This document shows, in pieces, positions 17,340-27,713 of a stretch of 64,000 nt of DNA. This stretch comes from Streptomyces sp. NBC_00442 (GTDB taxonomy: Bacteria > Actinomycetota > Actinomycetes > Streptomycetales > Streptomycetaceae). Numbering within the stretch: the first letter of the stretch is position 1; each line of letters starts with the position of its first letter. The stretch is taken from contig NZ_CP107918.1 of NCBI RefSeq assembly GCF_036014195.1, positions 5,022,001-5,086,000 of the forward strand. Reading direction: 5' to 3'. The translations under genes and the position numbers were made by a program. The notes under the pieces are model-generated. The model was not told where the DNA came from. It made no database searches and saw only the letters and a program-made list of their open reading frames with translations.

Positions 17340-18010
17340 CGGACAGCACCACGTCCCTCGCACCCCCCAGCCCCATCGCCGTCGACGCCGCGGCGGCCGC
17401 CGCCTTCCCGGGCGTCGAGGTGCTCGCCACCACCGCGGAGGTGACGGCCGAGAGCCTCGACGAGGCGGCGGACCGGCTCTGGCTCGCGCAGCACGGCGCG
17501 TGGCACGAGCAGTCCCGCGGCGCGATCCGCAACCACCCCCGCGTGGCCGCCTACCGGCAGCTGTCCAAGCTGATCGGCCAGGACCCGGACCGCCAGCCGC
17601 CCTCCATCCAGGCCCTGATCGACCGCGGCCTGCGCGCCAAGCCGGCCGGCGCCTGGCCGCGGATCAACCCGGTGGTGAACGCGGTGAACGCCGTGGCCGT
17701 CACCGACCTGGCGGCGCTCGGCGTCTTCGACGCGGACCGCGTCACCGGCGCCGTGCGCCTGACGGTGAGCCGGGGCGGCGAGGACTTCCTCGCCCTCGGC
17801 GCCGATCACGCGGCCGCTCTGGAACCGGGCCGGCTGATCCTGGCCGACGAGGTCCGGGTCCTCTCCCTGTTCGCCCACCGCGACGGCGTCCACCAGTCGG
17901 TGACCGCGGCGACCCGCCGGGTGATCCTGCTGGGCTGCGTCGTCCCCGGCATCGACCCGGAATCGGTGGCGGCGTCCCTGACCCGGGCGGCGGCCCTCGT
18001 CACGGGCTGA
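17336..18010 (+). CDS. Stand-alone B3/4 (PheT-like tRNA synthetase) domain protein
   Basis: A 224-residue protein similar to the B3/B4 editing domain of phenylalanyl-tRNA synthetase beta subunit. The core NPVVNAVNAVAVTDLAALGVFDADR and the distal LFAHRDGVHQSVTAATRRVILLG match the free-standing B3/4 family. In PheT this domain removes mischarged tyrosine; free-standing versions are widespread and poorly characterised. It is the last gene of the operon (ATGA overlap), 27 bp before a strong hairpin. It may clear tRNA mischarged with an amino-acid-like cluster intermediate, or bind such a compound. Both are inference. Confidence 0.75.
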   Translation: MTDSTTSLAPPSPIAVDAAAAAAFPGVEVLATTAEVTAESLDEAADRLWLAQHGAWHEQSRGAIRNHPRVAAYRQLSKLIGQDPDRQPPSIQALIDRGLRAKPAGAWPRINPVVNAVNAVAVTDLAALGVFDADRVTGAVRLTVSRGGEDFLALGADHAAALEPGRLILADEVRVLSLFAHRDGVHQSVTAATRRVILLGCVVPGIDPESVAASLTRAAALVTG

Positions 18011-18036
18011 CCGGCCCGGCGCCGGCGCACACCGCC

Positions 18037-18066
18037 GACCCGCCCCGGCCTCTCGCGGGGCGGGTC
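18037..18066 (+). terminator. Strong hairpin ending the biosynthetic operon
   Basis: A perfect 11-bp stem (GACCCGCCCCG at 18037-18047 with its complement at 18056-18066) and an 8-nt loop, starting 27 bp after the last stop. There is no T-run, as is common for Streptomyces terminators. It sits between the operon and the oppositely oriented tRNA gene. Confidence 0.65.
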
Positions 18067-18116
18067 CGCCGCGCACGCCTTCGCCACCGCCGGCCCCGCA
18101 CGGTGCTCTGACCAGC

Positions 18117-18141
18117 AAAAAGGCCCTCCCGAAGGAGGGCC
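18117..18141 (-). terminator. Intrinsic terminator of tRNA-Arg
   Basis: On the minus strand an 8-bp stem GGCCCTCC/GGAGGGCC with a four-base loop (18122-18141) is followed by five T residues (18117-18121). It starts about 18 bp past the encoded CCA of the tRNA. This is a textbook factor-independent terminator. Confidence 0.85.
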
Positions 18142-18158
18142 GTACTGCTGTGGCGCGG

Positions 18159-18234
18159 TGGCGCCCCCGGCAGGACTCGAACCTGCGGCCAAGCGCTTAG
18201 AAGGCGCCTGCTCTATCCACTGAGCTACGGGGGC
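18159..18234 (-). tRNA. tRNA-Arg, anticodon TCT, CCA encoded
   Basis: A full cloverleaf folds on the minus strand: acceptor GCCCCCG/CGGGGGC (18228-18234 with 18163-18169), D arm GCTC/GAGC, anticodon arm GGCGC/GCGCT with one G-U pair, and T arm GCAGG-TTCGAGT-CCTGC. The anticodon TCT (complement of 18199-18201) reads AGA, a very rare codon in such GC-rich genomes. CCA is encoded at 18161-18159. The 3' end faces the accessory gene cluster, the usual side of insertion for tRNA-targeted islands. Confidence 0.97.
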
Positions 18235-18593
18235 CGGATGGGGCCTCGGTGGCCTGGAGCCCCGGGCGGGCAGGGGTGCGGGTCCGGGGCTGGTCCCGGG
18301 CCGGTGACCTTGCCGGGGACAAGGATAGGGCTCCTGTCACCTCGTCCCGGTTGCTTCACCTGCGTGGCACGATGTGGAGGTTCGGTGAAGCGAACCGATA
18401 ATCGCAGGCGGGTGCGAATCACGCAGCGCTTTTGACGCTCGCGGCGCAGGGTGTTGTGCACTCGTTATGCCTGCGTCCCACTCATCCCATGTGTCGTGTG
18501 TGTCCGTTCGGCGCGTCCCGGTGGCCTACGGACGCGCGCGAAAGTAGCCATACGCTTCAAAAAGCCGCCAAAATTGGGCATTCTTCCCATGTG
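18235..18593. promoter_or_regulatory. Divergent upstream region, tRNA-Arg / dynA, with imperfect hairpin
   Basis: 359 bp without a credible gene. It must hold the tRNA promoter (minus) and the dynAB promoter (plus). An inverted repeat CGGTT-GCTTCACC (18348-18360) pairs with GGTGAAGC-G-AACCG (18384-18397), with one bulged G and a 23-nt loop. A frame stays open from a TTG at 18432 into dynA, but its product (a Cys-rich, non-conserved-looking stretch) is not believable as an N-terminus. Confidence 0.5.
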
Positions 18594-20204
18594 GTGACCT
18601 TGGACGTACGGCCTCAGCTCATCGACGCACTCTCCGCCCTGCGCGACAGTGTCGCCGCCGTGCGCCTCCCGCTGCCCCTGCCGGGGGCCCCGCGCGCCCG
18701 GCAGACCCGCAGCGAGCTGCTCGCACAGCTCGACGACTATCTGCTGCCACGACTGCGCGACCCCGAAGCCCCGCTGCTCGCGGTCATCGGCGGCTCCACC
18801 GGCGCCGGAAAGTCCACCCTCGTCAACTCCCTTGTGGGAAGGCGGGTCAGCCAGGCCGGGGTGCTGCGGCCCACCACCCGTACGCCAGTGCTCGTCTGCC
18901 ACCCCGACGACAAGGACTGGTTCGCCGGGGTGCGCGTGCTCCCCGGCCTGACCCGCGTATGGCTGCCCCAACAGCACGACGACGCCGAGACCGACGACCT
19001 GCCCTGCGGGGACGACGACGAATCGGTCCGCGTGGAGACCGCCAGCACGCTGCCGCGCGGGCTCGCCCTGCTCGACGCCCCGGACATCGACTCCCTCGTC
19101 GTGAGCAACCGCATCCTGGCCGCCGAACTCATCTGCGCCGCCGACGTCTGGATCATGGTCACCACCGCGTCCCGGTACGCCGACGCCGTCCCCTGGCACC
19201 TGCTGCGTACCGCGAAGGACTACGACGCCACCCTCGTCACCGTGCTCGACCGGGTGCCCCACCAGGTGCTCGCCGAAGTGTCCCGGCAGTACGGGGCCCT
19301 GCTCACCCGCGCCGGACTCGGCGACGTGCCCCGGTTCACCGTGCCCGAACTGCCCGAGTCCGCCGGCGCCTCGCACGGGCTGCTGCCCTCCACCGCCGTC
19401 GCGGCGCTGCGCACCTGGCTCACCCACCGCAGCCAGGACCCCGCGGCCCGCCAGCAGGCCGTGGCCCGCACCGCGTCGGGCGCCATCGAGTCGCTCAACG
19501 CCCGGATGCCGGAACTGGCTTCGGCGGTCGCCGCCCAGTACGCCGCCGCCGTACGCCTCACCGGCGCCGTCGAGGACGCGTACGCCAAGGAGGGCGCCCG
19601 GGTGCGGCGCAGGCTCCAGGCCGGTGAGGTGCTCGCCGGGGACGCGCTGACCCGCTGGCGCGCCCACCCCGGCGGCGCCACCTCCGCCGAACTGCTCGAC
19701 GCGCTCGTGGACAGCCTCGCCGAACTCCTGCGCTGCGCGGCCGCCGCCGCCGACGAGCGGGTCAGGGAGGCGTGGGCGCGCGAACCGGCGGCGGCCCGCT
19801 TCGCCGACGGCGTGCGCCACCAGGATCCCGAGGACCGGATCGGGCTCGCCGTGCGGCGCTGGCGGCGGGTCCTCGAAGAACTGGCCGAGGACGAAGTACG
19901 GGAAATGGAACGCTCGGTGGCGCCCGACCCCGAGACCGTCGCCGCGCTGCTCGCCGCCGCCCTGCTCGGCGGACGCCGGGCGCGCCGGGCCGGCGAGCGG
20001 CTCGCCGAGCGGATCGGCGCCCACGGCGCGCTGCGCCTGCGGGACAAGGGCGCCGAACTCGTCGCCACCTACATCGACCAGGTGCTCGGCGCCGAACGCG
20101 AACGGCGGCTCGCGCCGCTGGACGCCCTGGAGGTGACGCCCGAGCCGCAGGCCGGGCTGATCGCCGCACTGTCCGTAGTGCAGAAGGAGAGGAAAGCGGC
20201 ATGA
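18594..20204 (+). CDS. dynA: Dynamin-like GTPase, DynA type
   Basis: About 536 residues from the GTG at 18594 (GTG 18591 is equally possible). P-loop [10 protein letters not shown] lies at residues 66-75, followed by a switch threonine region (RPTTRTPV), a G3-like LLDAPDIDS and LVTVLDRV in the G4 position. The C-terminal half is helical and charged with no membrane segment. In Streptomyces venezuelae a soluble/membrane pair of dynamin-like proteins, DynA and DynB, stabilises sporulation FtsZ rings. The order here (soluble GTPase, then one with two membrane segments, ATGA overlap, ssb next) fits that pair. Named by gene order and domains, not by alignment. Confidence 0.8.
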   Translation: MTLDVRPQLIDALSALRDSVAAVRLPLPLPGAPRARQTRSELLAQLDDYLLPRLRDPEAPLLAVIGGSTGAGKSTLVNSLVGRRVSQAGVLRPTTRTPVLVCHPDDKDWFAGVRVLPGLTRVWLPQQHDDAETDDLPCGDDDESVRVETASTLPRGLALLDAPDIDSLVVSNRILAAELICAADVWIMVTTASRYADAVPWHLLRTAKDYDATLVTVLDRVPHQVLAEVSRQYGALLTRAGLGDVPRFTVPELPESAGASHGLLPSTAVAALRTWLTHRSQDPAARQQAVARTASGAIESLNARMPELASAVAAQYAAAVRLTGAVEDAYAKEGARVRRRLQAGEVLAGDALTRWRAHPGGATSAELLDALVDSLAELLRCAAAAADERVREAWAREPAAARFADGVRHQDPEDRIGLAVRRWRRVLEELAEDEVREMERSVAPDPETVAALLAAALLGGRRARRAGERLAERIGAHGALRLRDKGAELVATYIDQVLGAERERRLAPLDALEVTPEPQAGLIAALSVVQKERKAA

Positions 20205-21916
20205 CGCAGGAGGCCGAGGACCGCTGGGCCGACGGGCTGATCGCGCGGCGCGCCGCCGAGCCCGGCGAGATGACGACCGCCCTCGAAGAAGGCCGGGAGG
20301 AGCCGCAGGACGCCGCCTTCGAACCCATCGGCGGCCCGTACGTCGGCGCGGTGCGCGGACGGCTCGACGCGCTGCGCGAACTGGTCGGCCTCTCCCGTAC
20401 GCGCCTCGACGCGCAGGCGCTCGCCGAGGCCGGGCGGGTGCTCGACGAGGCGTCCGCGCGCCAGCGCCTGTCCGCGCGGCACACCGTCGTCGCCGTCGCG
20501 GGCGCCACCGGAAGCGGCAAGTCCACCCTCTTCAACGCCCTTGCCCGAAGCCAGATCTCGGACACCGGGCTGCGCCGCCCGACCACCGGCGCACCCATCG
20601 CGTGCAGTTGGACCGACGGCGCCGCCGGGCTGCTCGACCGGCTCGGCATCCCCGGCCGGCTGCGCCGCCGTCCCTTCGACAGCGGGGGCGGCGACCTGGA
20701 GGGCCTGGTCCTGGTCGACCTGCCCGACCTGGACTCGGCGGTCGTCACGCACCGCGAGGCCGCCGATCGCGTACTCGCCCTCGTCGACGCGATCGTGTGG
20801 GTCGTGGACCCGGAGAAGTACGCCGACGCGGTCCTCCACGAGCGGTATCTGCGCCCCCTGGCCGGCCACGCCGAAGTCAGCTTCGTCGTCCTGAACCAGG
20901 TGGACCGGCTGCCCGGCGACGCCGCCGACCAGGTGCTCGACGACCTGCGCCGGCTGCTCGACGAGGACGGCATGGCGCTCGGCGAACACGGCGACCCGGG
21001 CGCGTCGGTGATCGCGCTGTCCGCGCTGACCGGCCAGGGCGTCGGCGAACTGCGCGAACAGCTCGGCCGTTTCGTGCAGGAGCGCGGCGCGGCGGCCCGC
21101 AGGCTCGCCGCCGACGTGGACGCGGCCGCCGTCGAACTGCGCCCGCTGTACGTCGCCGACGGCAGGCCCGGTCTCGGCGAGCGGGCCCGCGGGGAGTTCG
21201 CGGACCGTCTCGCCGCGGCGGTCGGCGCCACCGCGGCGGGCGAGGCCGCCGAGCGCGAGTGGCGGCGCAACGCCCAGCGCGCGTGCGGCACTCCGTGGCT
21301 GCGGCTGTGGCGCTGGTACGACCGGATCCGCGTCCCGGCCATCCAGCGGCCGCGCTCCGACGCCGCGGTCGAGGAGCACGTCACCGCCCGCCAGCGGGTC
21401 GAGCAGGCGGTCCGTACGGTCGCGGACCACGCCACCGCGGGACTTCCCGCGCCCTGGGCGCAGGCGGTCCGGGAGGCGGCGGTACGGGGCGCCGACGGGC
21501 TGCCCGAGGCGCTCGACGAACTCGCGGTACGGGAGGAACTCGAACGCGGCACTTCGCCGCGCCCGCCCTGGTGGCCGGCGGCCGTGCTGGCCCAGATGGC
21601 CATGACGGCCATTCAGATCGTCGGCGGGTTGTGGCTGCTCGGCCAGATCGTGGGCTTTCTCCAGCCCGGCCTCGTCGTGCCCGCGCTCGTGATGCTCGGC
21701 GGCGTGGTGGGCGGGCCGCTGGTGGAGTGGGCGTGCGCGGTGGCGGCGCGAGGACCGGGCCGGCGCTACGGCCAGGAGGCCGAACGCAGGCTGCGGGAGG
21801 CCGCGGCGGCCTGTGGACGGGCCAAGGTCCTCGACCCGCTCGCCGCCGAACTGCTGCGCTACCAGGAGGTGCGGGAGCAGTACGCGGCGGTGGTGGGGGC
21901 GGGAGCGCGGCGGTGA
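20201..21916 (+). CDS. dynB: Membrane dynamin-like GTPase, DynB type (YfjP-like)
   Basis: 571 residues. P-loop GATGSGKST at 101-109, G3 LVDLPDLDS, and G4 [10 protein letters not shown]. Two hydrophobic stretches near the C-terminus ([20 protein letters not shown] and the following [15 protein letters not shown]) make a membrane hairpin after residue ~450. The ATG overlaps the dynA stop (ATGA), so the partners are made together. It is expected at the inner membrane, at division septa. Annotated elsewhere as GTPase Era/YfjP-like, but pairing with the preceding GTPase favours DynB. Confidence 0.82.
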   Translation: MTQEAEDRWADGLIARRAAEPGEMTTALEEGREEPQDAAFEPIGGPYVGAVRGRLDALRELVGLSRTRLDAQALAEAGRVLDEASARQRLSARHTVVAVAGATGSGKSTLFNALARSQISDTGLRRPTTGAPIACSWTDGAAGLLDRLGIPGRLRRRPFDSGGGDLEGLVLVDLPDLDSAVVTHREAADRVLALVDAIVWVVDPEKYADAVLHERYLRPLAGHAEVSFVVLNQVDRLPGDAADQVLDDLRRLLDEDGMALGEHGDPGASVIALSALTGQGVGELREQLGRFVQERGAAARRLAADVDAAAVELRPLYVADGRPGLGERARGEFADRLAAAVGATAAGEAAEREWRRNAQRACGTPWLRLWRWYDRIRVPAIQRPRSDAAVEEHVTARQRVEQAVRTVADHATAGLPAPWAQAVREAAVRGADGLPEALDELAVREELERGTSPRPPWWPAAVLAQMAMTAIQIVGGLWLLGQIVGFLQPGLVVPALVMLGGVVGGPLVEWACAVAARGPGRRYGQEAERRLREAAAACGRAKVLDPLAAELLRYQEVREQYAAVVGAGARR

Positions 21917-22140
21917 GCGACGCCGCGGGGTGATGGGCGCCGCTGGGCGACGGGCCCGCTGGGTGATGGGCCCCGCTGGGGTGAGCGGGTTTTCCACAAC
22001 CCGGCGGTCGTCCACAGGCCTCAGCACGGACTCCCCGTCCGGTCCAGCATGGAGATCGACAGCGCAAGGGTTCGATCGACGGCTGGACCGGGCGGGGCTT
22101 TTCTCTGCCCGCGGATACGGGAAACACGGGGGTAGTGGCA

Positions 22141-22815
22141 GTGAACGAGACGATGGTGACCTTGGTCGGGAACGCGGCCACGCAGGTGGAGTGGCGGGAC
22201 TCGGCGACGGGCGGCACGGCGAGGTTCCGACTCGCGGTGACCGCGCGCCGCTTCGACCGGGAGAAGCGGACGTGGGTAGACGGGGCGACCAGTTTCTACA
22301 CGGTGTGGGCGGCGCGGGCGCTCGGGAAGAACCTGACGGGCTCGGTCGCGATCGGCGAACCGGTGCTGGTGCACGGGCGATTGAAGGTGCGCGACGAGGA
22401 GCGTCAGGACGGGTCGCGCCGGCTCTCGGCGGACGTCGACGCGGTGGCGATCGGACACGACATCTCGCGGGGCACGAGCGCGTTCCGTCGGGTGTTCAAG
22501 GGTGAGGCGACCCCTGCCGAACGGGCCGAACGGGCCGAACGGGCCGAACGGGCCGAACGGATCGAACGGGCCGAACGGATCGAACGGGCCAACGGGGCTG
22601 AACAAGGAGTAATCCAGCGGCAAGTGAGCGGCGGCGGTGACCCTGCGAGGTCGGTCAACGGGGGTGCGGCGGTGGTATGGGAGGTTCCGGCCACGGTTCC
22701 GGATTCGATTCCGGCCACAGTCCCGGACGTGACCCCGGACGCGTCCCCGGACGCGGCGTCGATCGGCGGCTGGACGGCCGCACTTGGGGATCGGCGGGGG
22801 TCGAGCGAGGGATGA
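22141..22815 (+). CDS. ssbB: Single-stranded DNA-binding protein paralogue, SsbB-like
   Basis: 224 residues. Residues 1-115 are an OB fold (TLVGNAATQVEW, FRLAVTARRFDR, TSFYTVWAARALGKN, VLVHGRLKVRDEER). The GTG at 22141 has a GGGGG ribosome site eight bases upstream; GTG 22135 is too close. The C-terminal half is odd: a run of Glu-Arg-Ala triplets from a 9-bp DNA repeat, then a Pro/Asp-rich stretch, and no acidic DDxPF tip, which in housekeeping SSB recruits partners. Streptomyces has a second SSB, SsbB, linked to chromosome segregation in spores; the neighbouring dynAB genes fit a sporulation role. Confidence 0.85.
   Translation: MNETMVTLVGNAATQVEWRDSATGGTARFRLAVTARRFDREKRTWVDGATSFYTVWAARALGKNLTGSVAIGEPVLVHGRLKVRDEERQDGSRRLSADVDAVAIGHDISRGTSAFRRVFKGEATPAERAERAERAERAERIERAERIERANGAEQGVIQRQVSGGGDPARSVNGGAAVVWEVPATVPDSIPATVPDVTPDASPDAASIGGWTAALGDRRGSSEG
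22516..22596 (+). repeat. Tandem 9-bp repeat inside ssbB
   Basis: Nine units of GCCGAACGG or ATCGAACGG in perfect register (the last one degenerate). They encode repeated Ala/Ile-Glu-Arg triplets, an amphipathic charged segment. Nine is a multiple of three, so copy-number change by slippage keeps the frame and only changes linker length. Confidence 0.9.
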
Positions 22816-23061
22816 TGCCCCGAAACTCCCCATCTGTGACGGGGATTTGTCGATACAGCGGGTTGGCACACGTGTTCCGCGATAACGATTGCGAATCGGA
22901 ATGGTTATCTGATGTCATCACCGTGAAACGGCGCCTTCCGGATCCCTAGGATTCCCGCGTACTCACGGGGCACTTGAGTCTGCCGGCGAGGCACTTCCCC
23001 CACGCGCACCTTTCGTGCACGCGCACCACATGCGAAAGCGCCTCGCCCGAAGGGGAATTCT

Positions 23062-24468
23062 GTGTTTTCAGCCGTTCACGGGCCTTCCGCCCGCAAGCGG
23101 GGTGCGCTGCGCCTCGCCACCGTCACAGCCGTATCGGGTCTCGTCGCGGTCGGCGCGATAGCCGGTGCGGGCACGTCCTTCGCGGACGACAAGCCCGCCG
23201 CCACGTCGTCGGGCGCGCACGCCACGCTGGTGGACGCCAGTGTCGCCGTGGGTGCCACGGTCGTCGTCAATGACCATGGCCATGTAACGACCCCCAAGGG
23301 TGGGCTCTTCAAGCTCAAGGTCGACGGCACGGGCGTCATCCAGACGTACTGCATCGACCTGAGGCACGGCACGGTGAGCAACTCCACCTACAAGGAAGTG
23401 ACCTGGGCGGAGTCCTCGCTGGCGGGCAAGGCCGAGGCGGCCGGGAAGATCAACTGGATCCTCCAGCACTCCTACCCGGCGAAGGCCCCGAGCGACCTCG
23501 GCGACGGACTCACTCCTGAGACGGCCGCCGCCGCGACCCAGGCCGCGATCTGGACGCTCTCCGACAACGTCAAGGCCATGCCCGAGGACGAGGCCGCGGC
23601 GAAGCTGACGAAGAAGCTGCTCAAGGAAGCGACCAACGCCAAGGAGCCCAAGGCTTCCCTGGCCTTCGACAAGGACGCGGTCTCCGGCATCGCCGGCAAC
23701 GAGGTCGGACCTCTCACGGTCCACACCAACGCCACCACCTCCAAGGTGGCCCTGGCCCTCGCCCCGGGCGCACCGGCCGGCGTGCAGCTCACCGACAAGA
23801 GCGGCAAGGTCATCACCTCCGCCACGGACGGCACCCAGGTCTACTTCAAGGTGCCCAAGGGCACCCCGGACGGCTCCGTCAAGGTGACCGCGACCACGCA
23901 GACCCAGGTTCCGCTCGGCCGCGCCTTCATCAGCGACGGCAAGCTCCTGAGCCAGACCTTCATCCTCGCCGGCACCAGCGACGTGTCGGTGACCGCGGTC
24001 GCCACGGCCAAGTGGGGCACCGCTCCGGCGGTCACCGTCAAGAACGACTGCGCCAAGGGCGGCCTGGACATCGCCGTCAGCAACAAGAGCGGCAAGCCGT
24101 TCGACGTCGTCGTGTCCGGCAAGAACCTGGGTACGGTCCCCGCGGACACCTCCAAGTCGTTCTTCCTGCCTCTCGCCGAGGACTCGACCTACGCCTTCGA
24201 CCTCGCCGGCCAGCACTTCTCCGGCGTCCTGGACTGCAAGACGGCCGGCACCGGCACGCCGACGCCCGCCCCGTCCACCCCGTCCTCGAAGCCCAGCCCC
24301 GCCACGGCCGGCGGCAGCTCGGCCGGCACCACCACCGGTGGCACCAACCTGGCCGAGACCGGCAGCTCCAGCTCCACCCCGGTGATCGCCGGCGCGGCTG
24401 TCGCGCTGGTCCTCGCCGGCGGCGGCGCGGTGTTCTTCCTCCGCAAGAAGAAGACGGCCGGCCAGTAG
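23062..24468 (+). CDS. Cys-Gln thioester-domain surface protein with sortase signal
   Basis: 468 residues. Signal peptide to about residue 41 (SFA-DD). A thioester domain follows: Cys97 in TYCIDL and Gln160 in AAATQAAIW should form an internal thioester, which lets such proteins attach covalently to nucleophiles on surfaces. A Pro/Ser/Thr-rich stalk leads to LAETG at 430-434, a hydrophobic helix and RKKK, i.e. a sorting signal of the class E sortase type (LAxTG). The protein should be covalently wall-anchored. The GTG start gives a normal signal peptide. It stands alone, with a long perfect hairpin behind it. Confidence 0.92.
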   Translation: MFSAVHGPSARKRGALRLATVTAVSGLVAVGAIAGAGTSFADDKPAATSSGAHATLVDASVAVGATVVVNDHGHVTTPKGGLFKLKVDGTGVIQTYCIDLRHGTVSNSTYKEVTWAESSLAGKAEAAGKINWILQHSYPAKAPSDLGDGLTPETAAAATQAAIWTLSDNVKAMPEDEAAAKLTKKLLKEATNAKEPKASLAFDKDAVSGIAGNEVGPLTVHTNATTSKVALALAPGAPAGVQLTDKSGKVITSATDGTQVYFKVPKGTPDGSVKVTATTQTQVPLGRAFISDGKLLSQTFILAGTSDVSVTAVATAKWGTAPAVTVKNDCAKGGLDIAVSNKSGKPFDVVVSGKNLGTVPADTSKSFFLPLAEDSTYAFDLAGQHFSGVLDCKTAGTGTPTPAPSTPSSKPSPATAGGSSAGTTTGGTNLAETGSSSSTPVIAGAAVALVLAGGGAVFFLRKKKTAGQ

Positions 24469-24552
24469 GCACGCACAGCAGTAGGCACACAGCCGTAGGC
24501 GCACGACGGTGAGCACACAGCAGTGGGCTCGCCCGAGCGCCCGGTGACGGGC

Positions 24553-24588
24553 AACGGCCCCGGTACGCCATCGCGTACCGGGGCCGTT
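24553..24588 (+). terminator. Perfect 16-bp hairpin between surface-protein gene and ettA
   Basis: AACGGCCCCGGTACGC at 24553-24568 pairs perfectly with 24573-24588 around the loop CATC. It sits 85 bp after the surface-protein stop in a 301-bp gap before ettA. The right arm ends in GTTCG rather than a T-run; a strong stem alone commonly terminates in Streptomyces. The rest of the gap shows no gene and presumably holds the ettA promoter. Confidence 0.75.
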
Positions 24589-24769
24589 CGCCGTTCACCG
24601 ACGGCCCGGGGCCGCGCCGGTCGGCGACAGCATGTGACCGTCCGGCTACCCGATGCCGCGCGAACCGCCAGGTCGCGGGGGCGGGGGCGGAACCCGTTTC
24701 CCCCGGGGGGTGGCCGTCAGGCAAGATGGGGTGTATCTGCCCACACATCGATCTGCCGGACGGTTTCTC

Positions 24770-26434
<1,665 letters not shown>

Positions 26435-26439
26435 GTCCA

Positions 26440-26982
26440 GTGAGCCGTCATATCTACCGCTGCCCGCTGCGCTGGTCGGACATGGATGCCTTCGGGCACG
26501 TCAACAACGTGGTCTTCGTCCGGTACTTGGAGGAAGCCCGCATCGACTTCATGTTCCGGTTGGCGCCGGGTGACGGGTCGCCGTCGTTCCAGGGCGGGTC
26601 CGTCGTGGCCCGGCACGAGATCGACTACAAGCGGCCCCTGGTCCATCGGCACGAGCCGGTGATCATCGAGTCGTGGGTGACGAAGATCGGTGCGGCGTCC
26701 CTGACCATCGCGTACGAGATCAAGGAGCCCGAGGAGGGCGGACAGGTGTATGTCACCGCGTCCACCGTCGTCGTGCCCTTCGATCTCGCGGCGGGCCGGC
26801 CGCGACGGATCACCGCCGAGGAGAAGGCCTTCCTGAAGAAGTACTTGGACGACGGTTCGGCCGTCGATGGTTCGGCCGCCGACGGGTCGGCCGTCGGTGG
26901 TTCGGGCGTCGGTGGTTCGGGCGCCAACGCCTCGGCCGCCAATGCCTCCGCCGACGGCGGGCAGGAGCGGGCCGCGGCATGA
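26440..26982 (+). CDS. Hotdog-fold acyl-CoA thioesterase (4HBT)
   Basis: 180 residues. The motif WSDMDAFGHVNNVVFVRYLEEARIDF carries the catalytic Asp and the HVNN turn of the 4-hydroxybenzoyl-CoA thioesterase family, which hydrolyses acyl-CoA. The hotdog domain ends near residue 135; the tail is a low-complexity run of DGSA/GGSG-like units. GTG start five bases after the ettA stop; the gene overlaps the next one by ATGA, so these two form an operon with ettA. Confidence 0.88.
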   Translation: MSRHIYRCPLRWSDMDAFGHVNNVVFVRYLEEARIDFMFRLAPGDGSPSFQGGSVVARHEIDYKRPLVHRHEPVIIESWVTKIGAASLTIAYEIKEPEEGGQVYVTASTVVVPFDLAAGRPRRITAEEKAFLKKYLDDGSAVDGSAADGSAVGGSGVGGSGANASAANASADGGQERAAA

Positions 26983-27671
26983 ACGCCGTGCTCCGGTTCG
27001 ACGACGCGAGGGAGGTGGCGGATCTCGCCGCCTTCCTCGGCCGCCTGATCCACTACGACCGTGCCGCCGCGGTACGCCTCCAGGCGGGCGGCGGGGCGCT
27101 GGCCGTGTTCGGCCGGCCGCCGTCCTTCGAGGTGCTCGCGATCCGCACGGCGCGTCTCGGCGGCGACGCGGTCGCCCTCGACGTGACCGTCTCCGCCGGG
27201 GAACTCCTGGAATCCCTGGACGAGCCGGCGTGCACGGCGGGCGTTCCCTCCGCCGTCACCGGGCCCCCGTGGGCCGGGCTGCTGCCGCCGCGCGGTGGCT
27301 GGCAGCCAGTGCCGGGGCTGCCGGAGCCGGAACGGATGCGGGGCGCGGTCGCGGCCGCCGTCGCCGAATTCCGGGCCAGGGACGCGGCGTTGCCCGAGGA
27401 GCGGCGTACCAGCGCCGAGCGTGAGCTGATCGGGCGCGACATCTGGTCCCGGACGCTCGGCTCGACCGAGCTTCCGCTGCGGGCCGTGCATGCGGCCCAG
27501 TCCCTGGGGTTCCTGCGGCCCGTCCGGGCGCTCGCCTCGGCCGGCGCGCCGGCCGCCCCCGAACCGGCCGCCCTCTTCGCCTCCGGCCCGTGGCTGCGCC
27601 TGCGCACCCCGTACGGTTCCATCGCCCTGCGCCGGGCGGGGCTCGGTGCGCTGAGCGTGACGCCGACGTAG
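26979..27671 (+). CDS. Conserved hypothetical protein coupled to the thioesterase gene
   Basis: 230 residues, no membrane segment, no motif I can name. The sequence is ordered in its first 110 residues (FDDAREVADLAAFLGRLIHYDRAAAVRLQ... VALDVTVSAGELLE) and ends in a beta-like stretch WLRLRTPYGSIALRR. The ATGA overlap with the thioesterase gene indicates a common role, possibly downstream of EttA. Codon use looks like that of its neighbours, so it is a real gene. Confidence 0.75.
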   Translation: MNAVLRFDDAREVADLAAFLGRLIHYDRAAAVRLQAGGGALAVFGRPPSFEVLAIRTARLGGDAVALDVTVSAGELLESLDEPACTAGVPSAVTGPPWAGLLPPRGGWQPVPGLPEPERMRGAVAAAVAEFRARDAALPEERRTSAERELIGRDIWSRTLGSTELPLRAVHAAQSLGFLRPVRALASAGAPAAPEPAALFASGPWLRLRTPYGSIALRRAGLGALSVTPT

Positions 27672-27713
27672 CGCCTTCGGGTGCGGGCGGGTGGGGGCGG
27701 GTGGGGGCTGATC

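Noticed and set aside
1..18010. Anthranilate synthase genes (trpE/trpG) in the cluster
   Set aside because: None found in the window; they may lie to the left or be supplied from elsewhere in the chromosome.
18432..18593. N-terminal extension of dynA from a TTG
   Set aside because: The 54 extra residues look like intergenic translation, and the GTG at 18591/18594 gives the expected start.
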